Shown here one piece after another: positions 1 through 8,009 of a stretch of DNA of 37,403 bases. The notes below the pieces were generated by a model. It had not been told where the DNA came from. It searched no databases and was given only the letters and a program-made list of their open reading frames with translations. The translations under genes were made by a program, and so were the position numbers. Numbering within the stretch: position 1 is the first letter of the stretch; each line of letters opens with the position of its first letter. Where the stretch lies: NCBI GenBank assembly GCA_937951935.1, contig CALGAM010000242.1, forward strand, positions 1-37,403. The letters are read 5' to 3'. The stretch is from an uncultured Micromonospora sp. (GTDB taxonomy: Bacteria; Actinomycetota; Actinomycetes; Mycobacteriales; Micromonosporaceae).

Positions 1-1100
1 CCGCGTGGCACGGGCACCGCGTCGGGCTTCTCGGCGATGGACGGGGGTAGGTCGAGCACCTCGAAGACCCGGTCGAACGAGACCAGCGCGCTCATCACGT
101 CGACCCGGACGTTGGACAGCGCGGTCAGCGGACCGTAGAGGCGGGTGAGCAGCAGGGCCAGCGTGACCACGGTGCCGGCGCTGACGGTGCCCCGCACCGC
201 CAGCCAGCCGCCGAGTCCGTAGGTGAGTGCCTGGGCCAGCGAGGCCACCAGCAGCATCGCGACGAAGAACGTCCGCGAGTACATCGCCGACTGGATGCCG
301 ATGTCCCGGACCCGCTCGGCCCGCTCGGCGAAGCGCCGCGCCTCGACGTCAGGCCGCCCGAAGAGTTTGACCAGCAGCGCCCCGGCCACCCCGAACCGCT
401 CGGTCATCGTGGCGTTCATCTTCGCGTCGAGGGCGTACGACTCCCGGGTGATCTGCGCCAGCCGGCGCCCCACGCGCCGCGCCGGGATGATGAAGATCGG
501 CAGCAGGACCAGCGACAGGACGGTGATCTGCCAGGAGAGCGTGACCATCACCGCGGCGGTCAGGGCGAGCTGGATGATGTTGCTGACCACCCCGGACAGG
601 GTGCTGGTGAAGGCGCGCTGGGCGCCGACCACGTCGTTGTTGAGTCGGCTGACCAGGGCTCCGGTCTGGGTCCGGCTGAAGAACTGCAGCGGCATCCGCT
701 GGACGTGGTCGTAGACCCGGGTGCGCAGGTCGAGGATGATCCCCTCGCCGATCCGGGCCGAGTACCACCGCTGGGCGAGCGACAGCAGCGCGTCCAGCAC
801 GGCCAGGGCGGCGATCACCAGCGCCAGCAGAACGACCAGTCGGCCCGCGCCCGGACCGCCCCGGGAGATGGCGTTGACCACCTCGCCGGCCAGCACCGGC
901 GTGGCGACGCCGATGCCCGCGGCAAGCACGACGGTGACCAGGAACACCCCGATGTCCCGCCGGTACGGGCGGGCGAACCCGACCACCCGCCGGACACTGC
1001 GCCTGCTGACCCGGTGCGCGACGACCTCGTCACGGTTGCGCAACGAGCGCAGCATGCTCCAGCCGCCCATGCTGCCGGCGGATCCCATCGGGTTGACCAC
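1..1100 (-). CDS. ABC exporter, transmembrane domain (3' part lost at window edge)
   Basis: The minus strand is open from a GTG at 1100 to the window edge, giving about 366 residues. The GTG has a good GGGAGG Shine-Dalgarno five bases upstream. The visible part is the membrane domain of an MsbA/ABCB-type exporter: a basic cytosolic start, a first helix around VFLVTVVLAAGIGVATPVL, then VVLLALVIAALAVLDALLSL, the coupling region 'RVYDHVQRMPLQFF' followed by 'GALVSRLNNDV', and later hydrophobic segments. The segment ends in 'VSFDRVFEVLDLP', the usual linker into the nucleotide-binding domain, so Walker A and the ATPase half lie outside the window. By family it exports lipids, drugs or peptides; the substrate cannot be told. 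It is separated from the next upstream gene by a very strong terminator hairpin. Confidence 0.88.
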   Translation of the reverse strand, partial: MVNPMGSAGSMGGWSMLRSLRNRDEVVAHRVSRRSVRRVVGFARPYRRDIGVFLVTVVLAAGIGVATPVLAGEVVNAISRGGPGAGRLVVLLALVIAALAVLDALLSLAQRWYSARIGEGIILDLRTRVYDHVQRMPLQFFSRTQTGALVSRLNNDVVGAQRAFTSTLSGVVSNIIQLALTAAVMVTLSWQITVLSLVLLPIFIIPARRVGRRLAQITRESYALDAKMNATMTERFGVAGALLVKLFGRPDVEARRFAERAERVRDIGIQSAMYSRTFFVAMLLVASLAQALTYGLGGWLAVRGTVSAGTVVTLALLLTRLYGPLTALSNVRVDVMSALVSFDRVFEVLDLPPSIAEKPDAVPVPR

Positions 1101-1200
1101 GCGACCTCCCACTCTCCGACGATCACGACAACCGGAGTGGCGGCCGGGATCTTCCCGAACGCACCTTCCCACCCGTGCGACGGGTATCGCGCCCGGCCAC

Positions 1201-1256
1201 GGCGATCGGGGTGGAGCGGACCGCCGGCGCCCGGCGTCCGCTCCACCCCGATCGCC
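1201..1256 (-). terminator. Perfect 21-bp hairpin after the enoyl-CoA hydratase-like gene
   Basis: Positions 1201-1221 are exactly complementary to 1236-1256. The 14-base loop can itself pair (1223-1227 with 1231-1235), so nearly the whole 56 bases fold on themselves. It begins 15 bases past the stop of the minus-strand gene ending at 1271 and precedes the ABC exporter start at 1100. There is no U-run, as is common for actinobacterial terminators. Confidence 0.75.
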
Positions 1257-1270
1257 CGGTCCGGCGACCC

Positions 1271-2050
1271 CTACTCGCCCAGTCCGGCAAGATCACGGAT
1301 CCGCCGTGTCTGTGCCTCCCGCTCGGCCCGCCGCTGCTCCGCCGGCGTCCGTCCGGCCGCACCGGCCAGCAGTGCCTTGATCTCCACCACCGCGTCGCGG
1401 TGGCCGGCCAGGATCGCCGCGGTCAGGTCGCGGACCGCCGCGTCGAGATCGGTCCGCGGCACGACCACGGTCGCCAGGCCGAGCCGCTCCGCCTCGACGG
1501 CGTCGATCCGCCGGCCGGTGACACAGAGTTCCAGCGCGCGGGCATAGCCGACGAGCTCCACCAGTCGTTTCGTGCCCCCGAGATCGGGGACCAGGCCGAG
1601 CGTCACCTCGGCCATGGAAAACGACGCGTCGTCGGCCAGCACCCGCAGATCGCAGGCGAGCGCGAGTTGAAAACCCGCGCCCACGGCGTGGCCCTGCACC
1701 GCCGCGATCGAGATCAGGTCGGGGCGGTGCAGCCAGGTGAAACCATCCTGGAATCCGGCGATGCGTTCGGCGCACTCTTCCGGAGGAAGTGCGGCCAACT
1801 CGGCCAACAGGCCGGGGGCGCCGGATCCGGTGTCGGGCGTGGCGCCGGTAACCGCTGAGAGATCAAGACCGGCGGAAAAGGCCCGACCCTCGCCGCGTAC
1901 CACGACAACTCGCACGTCTCCCGGTAGCTGCCGGGAGAACTCCCGCATAGCCCGCCACATCTCGGGCGTCTGCGCGTTGAGTACGTCGGGCCGGCACAAC
2001 GTGAGTGTCGCCACCGGCCCGTCGCAAGTCAGTCGTACGCCGACGGTCAC
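1271..2050 (-). CDS. Enoyl-CoA hydratase/isomerase family protein with altered catalytic residue
   Basis: A crotonase-fold protein of 259 residues from GTG 2050 (a GTG at 2062 is also in frame; 2050 is preferred because GGTGG lies upstream and the protein then begins VTVGVRL, as in the family). Family marks are 'RPDVLNAQTPEMW' near the start, the oxyanion-hole segments 'GEGRAFSAGLDL' and 'GHAVGAGFQLALACDLRV', and 'MAEVTLGLVPDLGGTKRL'. In enoyl-CoA hydratase two glutamates activate water. Here the first position (GGGCEL in classical enzymes) reads GAGFQL, so glutamine replaces glutamate, while the second (AEVTLG) is kept. It may therefore be an isomerase or another crotonase activity rather than a true hydratase. 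No beta-oxidation partner is adjacent, so the substrate is unknown. Confidence 0.85.
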   Translation of the reverse strand: MTVGVRLTCDGPVATLTLCRPDVLNAQTPEMWRAMREFSRQLPGDVRVVVVRGEGRAFSAGLDLSAVTGATPDTGSGAPGLLAELAALPPEECAERIAGFQDGFTWLHRPDLISIAAVQGHAVGAGFQLALACDLRVLADDASFSMAEVTLGLVPDLGGTKRLVELVGYARALELCVTGRRIDAVEAERLGLATVVVPRTDLDAAVRDLTAAILAGHRDAVVEIKALLAGAAGRTPAEQRRAEREAQTRRIRDLAGLGE

Positions 2051-2093
2051 GAAAGATTCCACCGGCGGTCAGGCCCGGACCAGGTTGCCGTGC

Positions 2094-2321
2094 TCACGCC
2101 TTCTTCCGACGACGCGCGCCGCCACGCTGACGGAGCTGTACACCAGACTCGGTGAGCACCCGGTGGATGAACCCGTAGGAACGGCCGGTCGAGGCCGCCA
2201 GGGCGCGGATGCTTTCGCCGGAGGTATACCGCTTGACCAGGTCCTTGGCGAGCGTCTGGCGCTCGGCCCCGACGATCCGGCGACCCTTCTCAGTGCTGGT
2301 GGCTGTGCCGGTGGCTGCCAT
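2094..2321 (-). CDS. Small helix-turn-helix DNA-binding protein
   Basis: A 75-residue basic protein starting at ATG 2321. The centre, 'LAKDLVKRYTSGESIRALAASTGRSYGFIHRVLTESG', has a helix-turn-helix pattern of the resolvase/helix_turn_helix type (GESIRALAASTGRS as the turn). The C-terminus is a lysine/arginine tail (RQRGGARRRKKA). Small proteins of this form, with the 'GRSYGF.HR.L..SGV.LR.RGG' block, are widely conserved in actinobacteria and are presumed regulators or nucleoid-associated proteins; no target can be read from the sequence. It is transcribed alone, 43 bases from the stop codon of the gene downstream of it, with a long gene-less stretch upstream. Confidence 0.85.
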   Translation of the reverse strand: MAATGTATSTEKGRRIVGAERQTLAKDLVKRYTSGESIRALAASTGRSYGFIHRVLTESGVQLRQRGGARRRKKA

Positions 2322-2939
2322 GTTGATTCCTCACGTCCCAGACTGTGCGGTTCGATACGGTCCCACCTATTAGACCGCCTCGAACGATCATGCGCTAGAT
2401 ATCAACTCTTCGCCAACCGACACGCACAGCGGTGTCAGTTTCCCGATTGAGTGATTGCGCAGCGGCTGGCCGGCGAGCAGACCGGGCTGGTTTCCGGTGC
2501 CCGGACACCGAGTTCACGCGGGGTGCCCCGGAGGGGGTGTTTCCCCCGGCCGGGGCACGATTCCCTCAGGTCGGTGGTGTGATTCCTTACCGCCGTCCGG
2601 GAGTCGTCCGGGAGTCGATGCAACCAACTGTCGAGATCCGTCCGCGGGCCGGCAACTTCTTACCATAGCCGCTCGCGTTTCCGCGCCCACGGATTCAGGA
2701 TCGTGGATCACACAGAATAGCGGATCGCCCGCTGCCTGTCGCATCCGGCGGACGGCACCCGGCCGGTGGAACGTGGCCGGTCTCACAGCCGCCGCCGTCG
2801 GCGGCACCGGCGTACCGACACGCCGGTCCGCCGACCCGGCACGCGGCCGGTCGGGCACCGGGCCGGCAGATCGTCGCCGGTCACGTCGGCGCGACAGCCC
2901 GCCGTGGCCGTCACCGGACCGCCCGGACCAGAGGTGCGA
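2322..2939. other. 618-base gene-less stretch with strong secondary structure
   Basis: No open frame here has a convincing start, Shine-Dalgarno site or protein-like composition; the frames present are arginine/proline-rich shadows. The part nearest the HTH gene (2340-2420) is less GC-rich and probably holds its promoter. A strong hairpin lies at 2523-2558, a smaller one at 2791-2805 (GCCGCC-GTC-GGCGGC), and another at 2845-2864 (CCGGT-CGGGC-ACCGG core), 75-95 bases past the ABC-F stop. No tRNA-like fold was seen. Confidence 0.5.
2523..2558. terminator. Strong isolated hairpin, possible bidirectional terminator or structured RNA
   Basis: 2523-2531 (GTGCCCCGG) pairs with 2550-2558. After a small internal loop, 2533-2537 (GGGGG) pairs with 2543-2547, closing on a TGTTT loop. 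That gives 14 base pairs. It is about 380 bases from the end of the ABC-F gene and 200 bases upstream of the HTH gene, so its transcript is unclear. Confidence 0.4.
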
Positions 2940-4547
2940 TCAGGCCAGCTCGACGAGTTCGAGCAGGTCGTCGCTCCAGGCGTCCTCGTCGCCGTCGGGC
3001 AGCAGGATCGCCCGGTCCGGCTTGAGCGCCTGCACCGCACCCGGGTCGTGGGTGACCAGCACGATCGCGCCCGGGTAGCGGGCGATGGCGTCGAGCACCT
3101 GCTCCCGGCTCACCGGGTCGAGGTTGTTGGTCGGCTCGTCCAGCAGCAGCACGTTCGCCCCGGAACAGACCAGGGTGGCCAGCGCCAGGCGGGTCTTCTC
3201 CCCGCCGGAGAGCACCCCGGCCGGCTTGTTCACGTCGTCGCCGGAGAAGAGGAACGCGCCGAGGATCCTGCGCAGGTCGGCGTCGGACTGCTCCGGTGCG
3301 GCACTGCGCATGTTGTCCAGGACGCTCCGCTCGACGTCCAGGGTCTCGTGCTCCTGGGCGTAGTAGCCCAACCGCAGCCCGTGCCCGTGCCGTACCTCCC
3401 CGGTGTCCGGCTCCAGCAGACCGCCGAGGATCCGCAGCAGCGTGGTCTTACCCGCACCGTTGAGCCCGAGAACCGCCACCCGGGAGCCACGGTCGACCGC
3501 CACGTCGACATCGGTGAAGATCTCCAGCGAGCCGTACGACTTCGACAGCCCGGTGGCGCTCAGCGGGGTCCTGCCGCACGGCGCCGGACTGGGGAACCGC
3601 ACCTTGGCCACCTTGTCCGCGACGCGTTCCTCCTCCAGCCCGGCCAGGAGCCGCTCGGCCCGTCGCACCATGTTCTGGGCGGCGACGGCCTTGGTCGCCT
3701 TCGCCCGCATCTTGTCCGCCTGGGCCAGCAGCGCGTTCGCCTTCTTCTCGGCGTTGGCCCGTTCCCGGCGGCGGCGGCGCTCGTCGGTCTCCCGCTGCTC
3801 CAGGTACGCCTTCCAACCGACGTTGTAGACGTCCACCACCGACCGGGTGGCGTCGAGGTACCAGACCTTGTTGACCACCGCCTCCAGCAGGCCGGCGTCG
3901 TGGCTGATCACGACAAGGCCACCCCGGTGCCCGGCGAGGTAGCCGCGCAGCCAGCTGATCGAGTCGGCGTCGAGGTGGTTGGTCGGCTCGTCCAGCAACA
4001 GGATCCCGCCGCCGACCGCCGCCGAGTCGCGGAACAGGATCCGGGCCAGCTCGACCCGGCGGCGCTGGCCACCGGAGAGGGTCCCGATCGCCTGCCCCAG
4101 GACCCGGTCCGGTAGACCGAGGTTGGCGCAGATGCGGGCCGCCTCGGCCTCGGCGGCGTACCCGCCGAGCGAGGCGAACTGGTCTTCGAGCGCACCGTAC
4201 CGGCGGACCAGCCTCTCGTCCGCCGGGCCGCTGGCCAGCCGCTGCTCGAGCTCCTTCATCTGGGCCATCAGCACGTCGAGGCCGCGGGCGGACAGGACGC
4301 GGTCCCGGGCGGTGACCTCCAGGTCGCCGGTACGGGGATCCTGCGGCAGGTAGCCGACCGGGCCGCGCCGGTCCACCTTCCCGGCGTACGGCTGTCCCTC
4401 GCCGGCCAGCACCTTCAGCGTGGTGGTCTTGCCGGCCCCGTTGCGGCCGACCAGGCCGATCCGGTCGCCGGGCTGGACCCGCAGCGTGGTGTCGGAGAGC
4501 AGGATCCGGGCGCCGGCACGGAGCTCCAGACCGGTGGCAGTGATCAT
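2940..4547 (-). CDS. ABC-F family ATPase (ribosome-associated, antibiotic-resistance or translation factor type)
   Basis: A 535-residue soluble protein with two ABC domains and no membrane segment. The first domain has Walker A 'GRNGAGKT' near residue 35, signature 'LSGGQRRR' and Walker B 'ILLLDEPTNHLD'. A charged arginine/lysine-rich linker follows (around 'RETDERRRRRERANAEKKANALLAQADKM' and 'NMVRRAERLL', split here only for description). The second domain has 'GLNGAGKT', 'LSGGEKTR' and 'VLLLDEPTNNLD'. This layout defines ABC-F proteins, which bind the ribosomal E site and either rescue stalled ribosomes or displace antibiotics. ATG 4547 (MITATGLEL) is chosen because the family usually starts there; a longer frame begins at 4592. 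It is transcribed alone behind a leader with possible attenuation structures (see 4615-4668). Which antibiotic, if any, is unknown. Confidence 0.92.
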   Translation of the reverse strand: MITATGLELRAGARILLSDTTLRVQPGDRIGLVGRNGAGKTTTLKVLAGEGQPYAGKVDRRGPVGYLPQDPRTGDLEVTARDRVLSARGLDVLMAQMKELEQRLASGPADERLVRRYGALEDQFASLGGYAAEAEAARICANLGLPDRVLGQAIGTLSGGQRRRVELARILFRDSAAVGGGILLLDEPTNHLDADSISWLRGYLAGHRGGLVVISHDAGLLEAVVNKVWYLDATRSVVDVYNVGWKAYLEQRETDERRRRRERANAEKKANALLAQADKMRAKATKAVAAQNMVRRAERLLAGLEEERVADKVAKVRFPSPAPCGRTPLSATGLSKSYGSLEIFTDVDVAVDRGSRVAVLGLNGAGKTTLLRILGGLLEPDTGEVRHGHGLRLGYYAQEHETLDVERSVLDNMRSAAPEQSDADLRRILGAFLFSGDDVNKPAGVLSGGEKTRLALATLVCSGANVLLLDEPTNNLDPVSREQVLDAIARYPGAIVLVTHDPGAVQALKPDRAILLPDGDEDAWSDDLLELVELA

Positions 4548-4614
4548 CTCGGTGAACTCGCTCTCGGGCTTGAAGGCTGACTCAGGGCACACGAACAGGG
4601 CCGGCGGACCCGAG

Positions 4615-4668
4615 GGCTCCGTCGGCTCGGAGGGTCAGCCTTCGCAGAGCAGCACGGAGCCGAGTGTA
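4615..4668 (-). promoter_or_regulatory. Candidate attenuator leader of the ABC-F gene: -10 box, leaderless mini-ORF, alternative stems
   Basis: On the minus strand a TACACT -10-like box (4668-4663) is followed seven bases later by GTG at 4655, opening a six-codon frame (MLLCEG) that stops at 4635. The stem GGCTCCGT (4661-4654) pairs perfectly with ACGGAGCC (4622-4615). An overlapping alternative pairs CGGCTC (4662-4657) with GAGCCG (4628-4623). The two cannot form together, and the mini-ORF lies in the loop. ABC-F resistance genes are often controlled by ribosome-mediated attenuation. No good -35 box is visible. The assignment is inference. Confidence 0.4.
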
Positions 4669-4773
4669 CCGGGCCGGACGAGCCGGCCGCCCACGGACCA
4701 CGATCACGTTCGCTGAACGTGCGCGTGGCGTCCACGGGCGTACGTCTGGTCCCGTTCCCCGAGCGGGTCGGGC

Positions 4774-5457
4774 TCAGGAGTCCCGCCCGGGTGGGTTCGG
4801 GTCACGGACCAGGATCGGAACGGCCCGCGCGGCGGCGACCGCGTCGACCAGGACCGCGTGCCGGGGCTCGGGCACGTCGAGCACCCGCGCGGCCCGCAGC
4901 CGCGCCAGCGGGGCCAGCCGCCGGTCGGCCAGGACCACGTCCAGGGTGCGCCGGTCACCACCGGTCACCAGCGCGGCGAGCGTGCCCGCCTCGGGCACCA
5001 GCAACCGGACGACCAGGTCCGCGGCGTCGCCGGCGGCGGCCTTCGCCTGGTTCTCACGGCGGCGGGCGAACCGCTGCTGGGACCAGCCGCCGGCGGCGGT
5101 CCGGCCCTGCACGTACCGGCTCTCCACCTTGGAGGTGACGAGCCGCTCGCCGTCGGCGATCCCGACCGCGACCGCGCCGCGGCGGGCCAGCAGCAGACCG
5201 AGTCGCCGCGGCTGCTCGGCCGCGGCCAGGAAGCCGGCCAGGTCGCGGGCGGCCGGTGCGCCCGGCGGCGGGCACAGCACGGCGACGGCGCCGTCCGGCG
5301 CCGCCAGCCGCAGCCCCTCCGGGCCAGGGCTCACCTCCGGCTCCCCGTGCCGGGCCGTGAACGTGTCGAGCCACCGGGCCAGGCGGGCCGGCGGCACCTG
5401 CACCCACCGGCCGCCGCCGGCGGCGGGACGACTGCGCACTCCGTGACGGTACGGCAC
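4774..5457 (-). CDS. acVLRF1-type peptidyl-tRNA hydrolase (actinobacterial Vms1-like release factor)
   Basis: A 227-residue protein from GTG 5457 (another in-frame GTG lies a few codons in). The C-terminal half carries 'GGWSQQRFARRRENQ' at about residues 123-137, the signature of the VLRF1 domain shared with eukaryotic Vms1/ANKZF1. These are eRF1-like factors that use a glutamine after the glycine pair to cut peptidyl-tRNA on stalled 60S/50S ribosomes. The downstream 'AAADLVVRLLVPEAGTLAALVTGGDR' and 'LDVPEPRH' blocks also fit this actinobacterial family. It lies seven bases downstream of the lysE-type gene and upstream of the ABC-F gene on the same strand. Proximity to an ABC-F ATPase is suggestive of ribosome quality control, but co-transcription is not shown. 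Confidence 0.85.
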   Translation of the reverse strand: MPYRHGVRSRPAAGGGRWVQVPPARLARWLDTFTARHGEPEVSPGPEGLRLAAPDGAVAVLCPPPGAPAARDLAGFLAAAEQPRRLGLLLARRGAVAVGIADGERLVTSKVESRYVQGRTAAGGWSQQRFARRRENQAKAAAGDAADLVVRLLVPEAGTLAALVTGGDRRTLDVVLADRRLAPLARLRAARVLDVPEPRHAVLVDAVAAARAVPILVRDPNPPGRDS

Positions 5458-5464
5458 CGCCGGC

Positions 5465-6091
5465 TCAGTCCCCCAGCAGGCCGACGGCGAGCACCGCGAT
5501 CAGCGCGCTGGACGCGAGCGCGGTGGCGAGTCTGCCCCGCGGCCCGGTCAGCACCCGGCCGAGCAGCGAACCGCCGGTCGCGATCAGCAGCTGCCAGCTC
5601 GCCGAGGCGGCGAAGGCGGCGAGGACGAAGGTCACCTCCCCGGCCGCCGACCACTCGGCACCGGCGCGCCGGCCGAGCACCAGCGCGGCGAAGTAGACGA
5701 CCGTCATCGGGTTGAGCAGGGTCAGCGCGAGCAGGCCGGCGTAGGCGCGGGCCGGGGTGCCCAGACCGCGGTCGGTGCGGGCCGCGCGACCCGGATCGTG
5801 CCGGTGTCGGATGGCGTTCACGGCCCCGGTGACGGCCAACAGCAGCAGCACGGCGACGGCGATCCCGCGCAGCGGCCCGGCGACCGACTCGATCAGGCCG
5901 GAGAGCGCGGCGCCACCGAGCACCGCGACGGCCGCGTACAGCCCGTCGGCGGTGGCGACCCCGAGCGCGGCGGCGGCACCGACCCGGATCGACGTCCGGG
6001 CGGTCAGCCCGATGACGAGGACCGCGATGGCGCCGACCGGTACGGCCACGCCGTAGCCGGCGAGCAGGCCGGCGACAAACGCCTCGGTCAT
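5465..6091 (-). CDS. LysE-family amino-acid/small-molecule exporter
   Basis: A 208-residue very hydrophobic protein from ATG 6091. It starts 'MTEAFVAGLLAGYGVAVPVGAIAVLVIGL', the classical LysE/RhtB opening with a 'PVG' motif in the first helix, and has about six membrane segments with a short arginine-rich cytosolic loop in the middle (NAIRHRHDPGRAARTDRG). A second family mark is 'ALTLLNPMTVVYFAALVLG', matching the conserved 'NP.t..ff' segment. LysE proteins export basic or neutral amino acids and related metabolites; the substrate is unknown. It is followed seven bases later by the acVLRF1 gene, so the two are probably co-transcribed. Confidence 0.88.
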   Translation of the reverse strand: MTEAFVAGLLAGYGVAVPVGAIAVLVIGLTARTSIRVGAAAALGVATADGLYAAVAVLGGAALSGLIESVAGPLRGIAVAVLLLLAVTGAVNAIRHRHDPGRAARTDRGLGTPARAYAGLLALTLLNPMTVVYFAALVLGRRAGAEWSAAGEVTFVLAAFAASASWQLLIATGGSLLGRVLTGPRGRLATALASSALIAVLAVGLLGD

Positions 6092-6263
6092 CGGATCGGC
6101 ACAGCGGTCGGCCCCGACGCGGTGGACCGGTGCTGTCGCCGCCCGGGGCTGACGACGGCGGCAGGGCGGCTCCAGGTCCTCGAAGCGATCACGGACGACA
6201 GTCTGGCGCGGACGGGGCGGCCGGGCCAGCAAATTACCCGCCGCGGCGTCCCGCGCCTCGCGG

Positions 6264-6304
6264 CCGCCCCTGCCGCCGGGGCGGGCCCGCGGCGGCAGGG
6301 GCGG
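6264..6304 (-). terminator. Perfect 15-bp hairpin after the GH26-like gene
   Basis: 6264-6278 is exactly complementary to 6290-6304, with an 11-base GC-rich loop. It begins 52 bases past the stop of the minus-strand glycoside hydrolase gene (stop at 6356) and lies well upstream of the LysE gene start at 6091, as expected for a terminator separating the two. Confidence 0.7.
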
Positions 6305-6355
6305 TGACGCCGGCACGACGGCGTCGGCGGACAGGTCCGGAAGGGCGTCGGCGGG

Positions 6356-7777
6356 TCAGGAGCAGAACTCGCGCCAGACGGCGAGCCCGGCCGGGTCGCG
6401 CAGCCGATAGTCGCCGGTCGACCAGGCGTGGTCGAACCAGATGTTCCACAGCGAGCCGTGGGCCACCAGGTAGTCGTTCATCGCCCGGACCCAGGCGGCC
6501 CGGCCGGTGCCGTCGTCGCCGGCGGCGATGTGGCTGCCGAGCTCCGCGACGCCGAACGGCAGCCCGACCGAGGCGTTCGCCGCGACCACCGGGTCGAGCA
6601 GGGTCGCCGGGGACAGGTACTGTCCCTTGGCCGCGGTGCTGTCGTAGTTGTAGACGTCCCAGGCGAGCACGTCGAGCACGCCGTTGCCGGGGTAGTAGTC
6701 CCGCCAGTTGCGGCCGGAGGCCGGCACCAGGGTCCACTGCATCAGCACCATGGTGGCGTGCAGTCGCGGATTGCCGGCCTCGTCGGCCAGCCCCCTGAGA
6801 CGCCGCCAGGCGGCCCGGTACTCCGCGGCGGTGAACTCGCCGTCGCGGATGTTGTCCTCCGGCTCGTGGTAGTAGACCCAGTAGATGTCACGGTCCCGGG
6901 GCGCGGTGGCGAACCACTGCCGCATGTACGCGTCGTGCGTGCCGGCCGCATGGTCGCGGGCGTTGCCCTTGAAGGAGACCACGAGCGGGCGGGAGCCCAC
7001 GTCGAGCGGGCCGGGCCAGGCCGGCGGCAGGCCGCCGTGGAAGAACCGGACCACGTCCAGCCCGTTGAACAGCGCGTCCTCGCGGGCGAGCGCCTGGGCC
7101 CAGGTCTCGCCGTTCTCCCGGGCGAAGGAGGCACCACACAGGGTGCCGCCTGCCGGGGCGTACGAGACGACGAGCCGCGGCGGGTCGACGCCGTACTCCC
7201 GGGAGTGGAAGACGCCGGCGGACTGCGGGGTCGGGTTGGTCAGCGCGAACGACACCGAGCCGGCCGTCGGCAGGACCGACGTGACGTCGAAGGAGACCTC
7301 CGAGGCGCCGGGGGTGATGGCGGCGGTGGCCAGCACGTCACCCGTCCCGGGCCGGTTCGCGTACGTGACCGCCTCGGACCAGTCCGACCGGGCGACCGCA
7401 CGCAGTTCGAGCGCCGCCGGCTGCTGGGTCAGCTTCTGGAACGTCAGCTCCAGCCGCGCCGCCGCGACGCGCTGCCCGGCGGAGGGCGCCGGCACCGCGA
7501 AACGGAGGTAGATCTCGGAGTACCAGGGCGTGGACCAGTTGGAGGCGGCCAGCTTCGACGCCGAGCCGTACCCGGTCTGCGGCGCCTCGCGTACGACGTA
7601 GGTGTCAGCCTCGACGGGCACCGTCACCTCGGACGCGGCCGCGGCGGCCCGCGGCGGCCGCGGGGCCGGGCCGGGGGCGGCGTGCGCCGCGCCGGTGGGA
7701 AAGGTCATGACCAGTGCGGCGAGCCCGGCCAGGGCCGGCCGCCACGGGCCGCGGACCGGTGGGGCGGTTGTCTGCAT
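6356..7777 (-). CDS. Secreted glycoside hydrolase, DNRLRE domain plus clan GH-A (GH26-like) catalytic domain
   Basis: A 473-residue protein from ATG 7777, chosen for the GCAGGAG site just upstream; the frame is open further but reads as shadow. Residues 1-33 form a signal peptide ending AHA-AP. Residues about 50-207 are a DNRLRE-type beta domain ('EADTYVVREAPQTGYGSASKL', 'YLRFAVP', 'EYGVDPPRLVVSY'), usually a carbohydrate- or surface-binding module. Residues about 213-473 form a TIM-barrel-like domain with 'WVYYHEPED' (candidate acid/base Glu305) and 'PFGVAELGSH' (candidate nucleophile Glu412), the spacing seen in GH26 and related clan GH-A beta-glycanases. It is divergent from a secreted GH43-like gene, suggesting shared use on a plant or microbial polysaccharide. 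Substrate (mannan or other beta-glycan) is inference. Confidence 0.85.
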   Translation of the reverse strand: MQTTAPPVRGPWRPALAGLAALVMTFPTGAAHAAPGPAPRPPRAAAAASEVTVPVEADTYVVREAPQTGYGSASKLAASNWSTPWYSEIYLRFAVPAPSAGQRVAAARLELTFQKLTQQPAALELRAVARSDWSEAVTYANRPGTGDVLATAAITPGASEVSFDVTSVLPTAGSVSFALTNPTPQSAGVFHSREYGVDPPRLVVSYAPAGGTLCGASFARENGETWAQALAREDALFNGLDVVRFFHGGLPPAWPGPLDVGSRPLVVSFKGNARDHAAGTHDAYMRQWFATAPRDRDIYWVYYHEPEDNIRDGEFTAAEYRAAWRRLRGLADEAGNPRLHATMVLMQWTLVPASGRNWRDYYPGNGVLDVLAWDVYNYDSTAAKGQYLSPATLLDPVVAANASVGLPFGVAELGSHIAAGDDGTGRAAWVRAMNDYLVAHGSLWNIWFDHAWSTGDYRLRDPAGLAVWREFCS

Positions 7778-8009
7778 ACAACGCTCCTGCGCGGTCGGAC
7801 ACGGATGTCCACAGTGGTCGGGTGGCCCACAGCATCGCCGTACCGCCGCACATTTTTCGCACAGTGGCGATTGCGACACCGACCGTCGCGACAGAGAATC
7901 CTGGCTCCGGCGGCGCCACATCCGCTCCGGACCGCGTCCGGCCTGCCGCGGCCACCCGGGGCGGGGTCCCGGGCCGTTCCGTTGTCCGAAGCAGACCGAC
8001 GGGAGCACG

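Noticed and set aside
815..1246. 143-codon minus-strand frame near the ABC exporter start
   Set aside because: It crosses the long terminator hairpin and reads in a different frame from the clear ABC membrane domain.
2340..2400. GGTTCGATAC resembling a tRNA T-loop
   Set aside because: No acceptor, anticodon or D-arm pairing could be drawn around it.
2455..3078. 207-codon plus-strand frame in the gene-less stretch
   Set aside because: Composition is Arg/Ser/Gly/Pro-rich with no ribosome site, and it runs into the ABC-F gene on the other strand.
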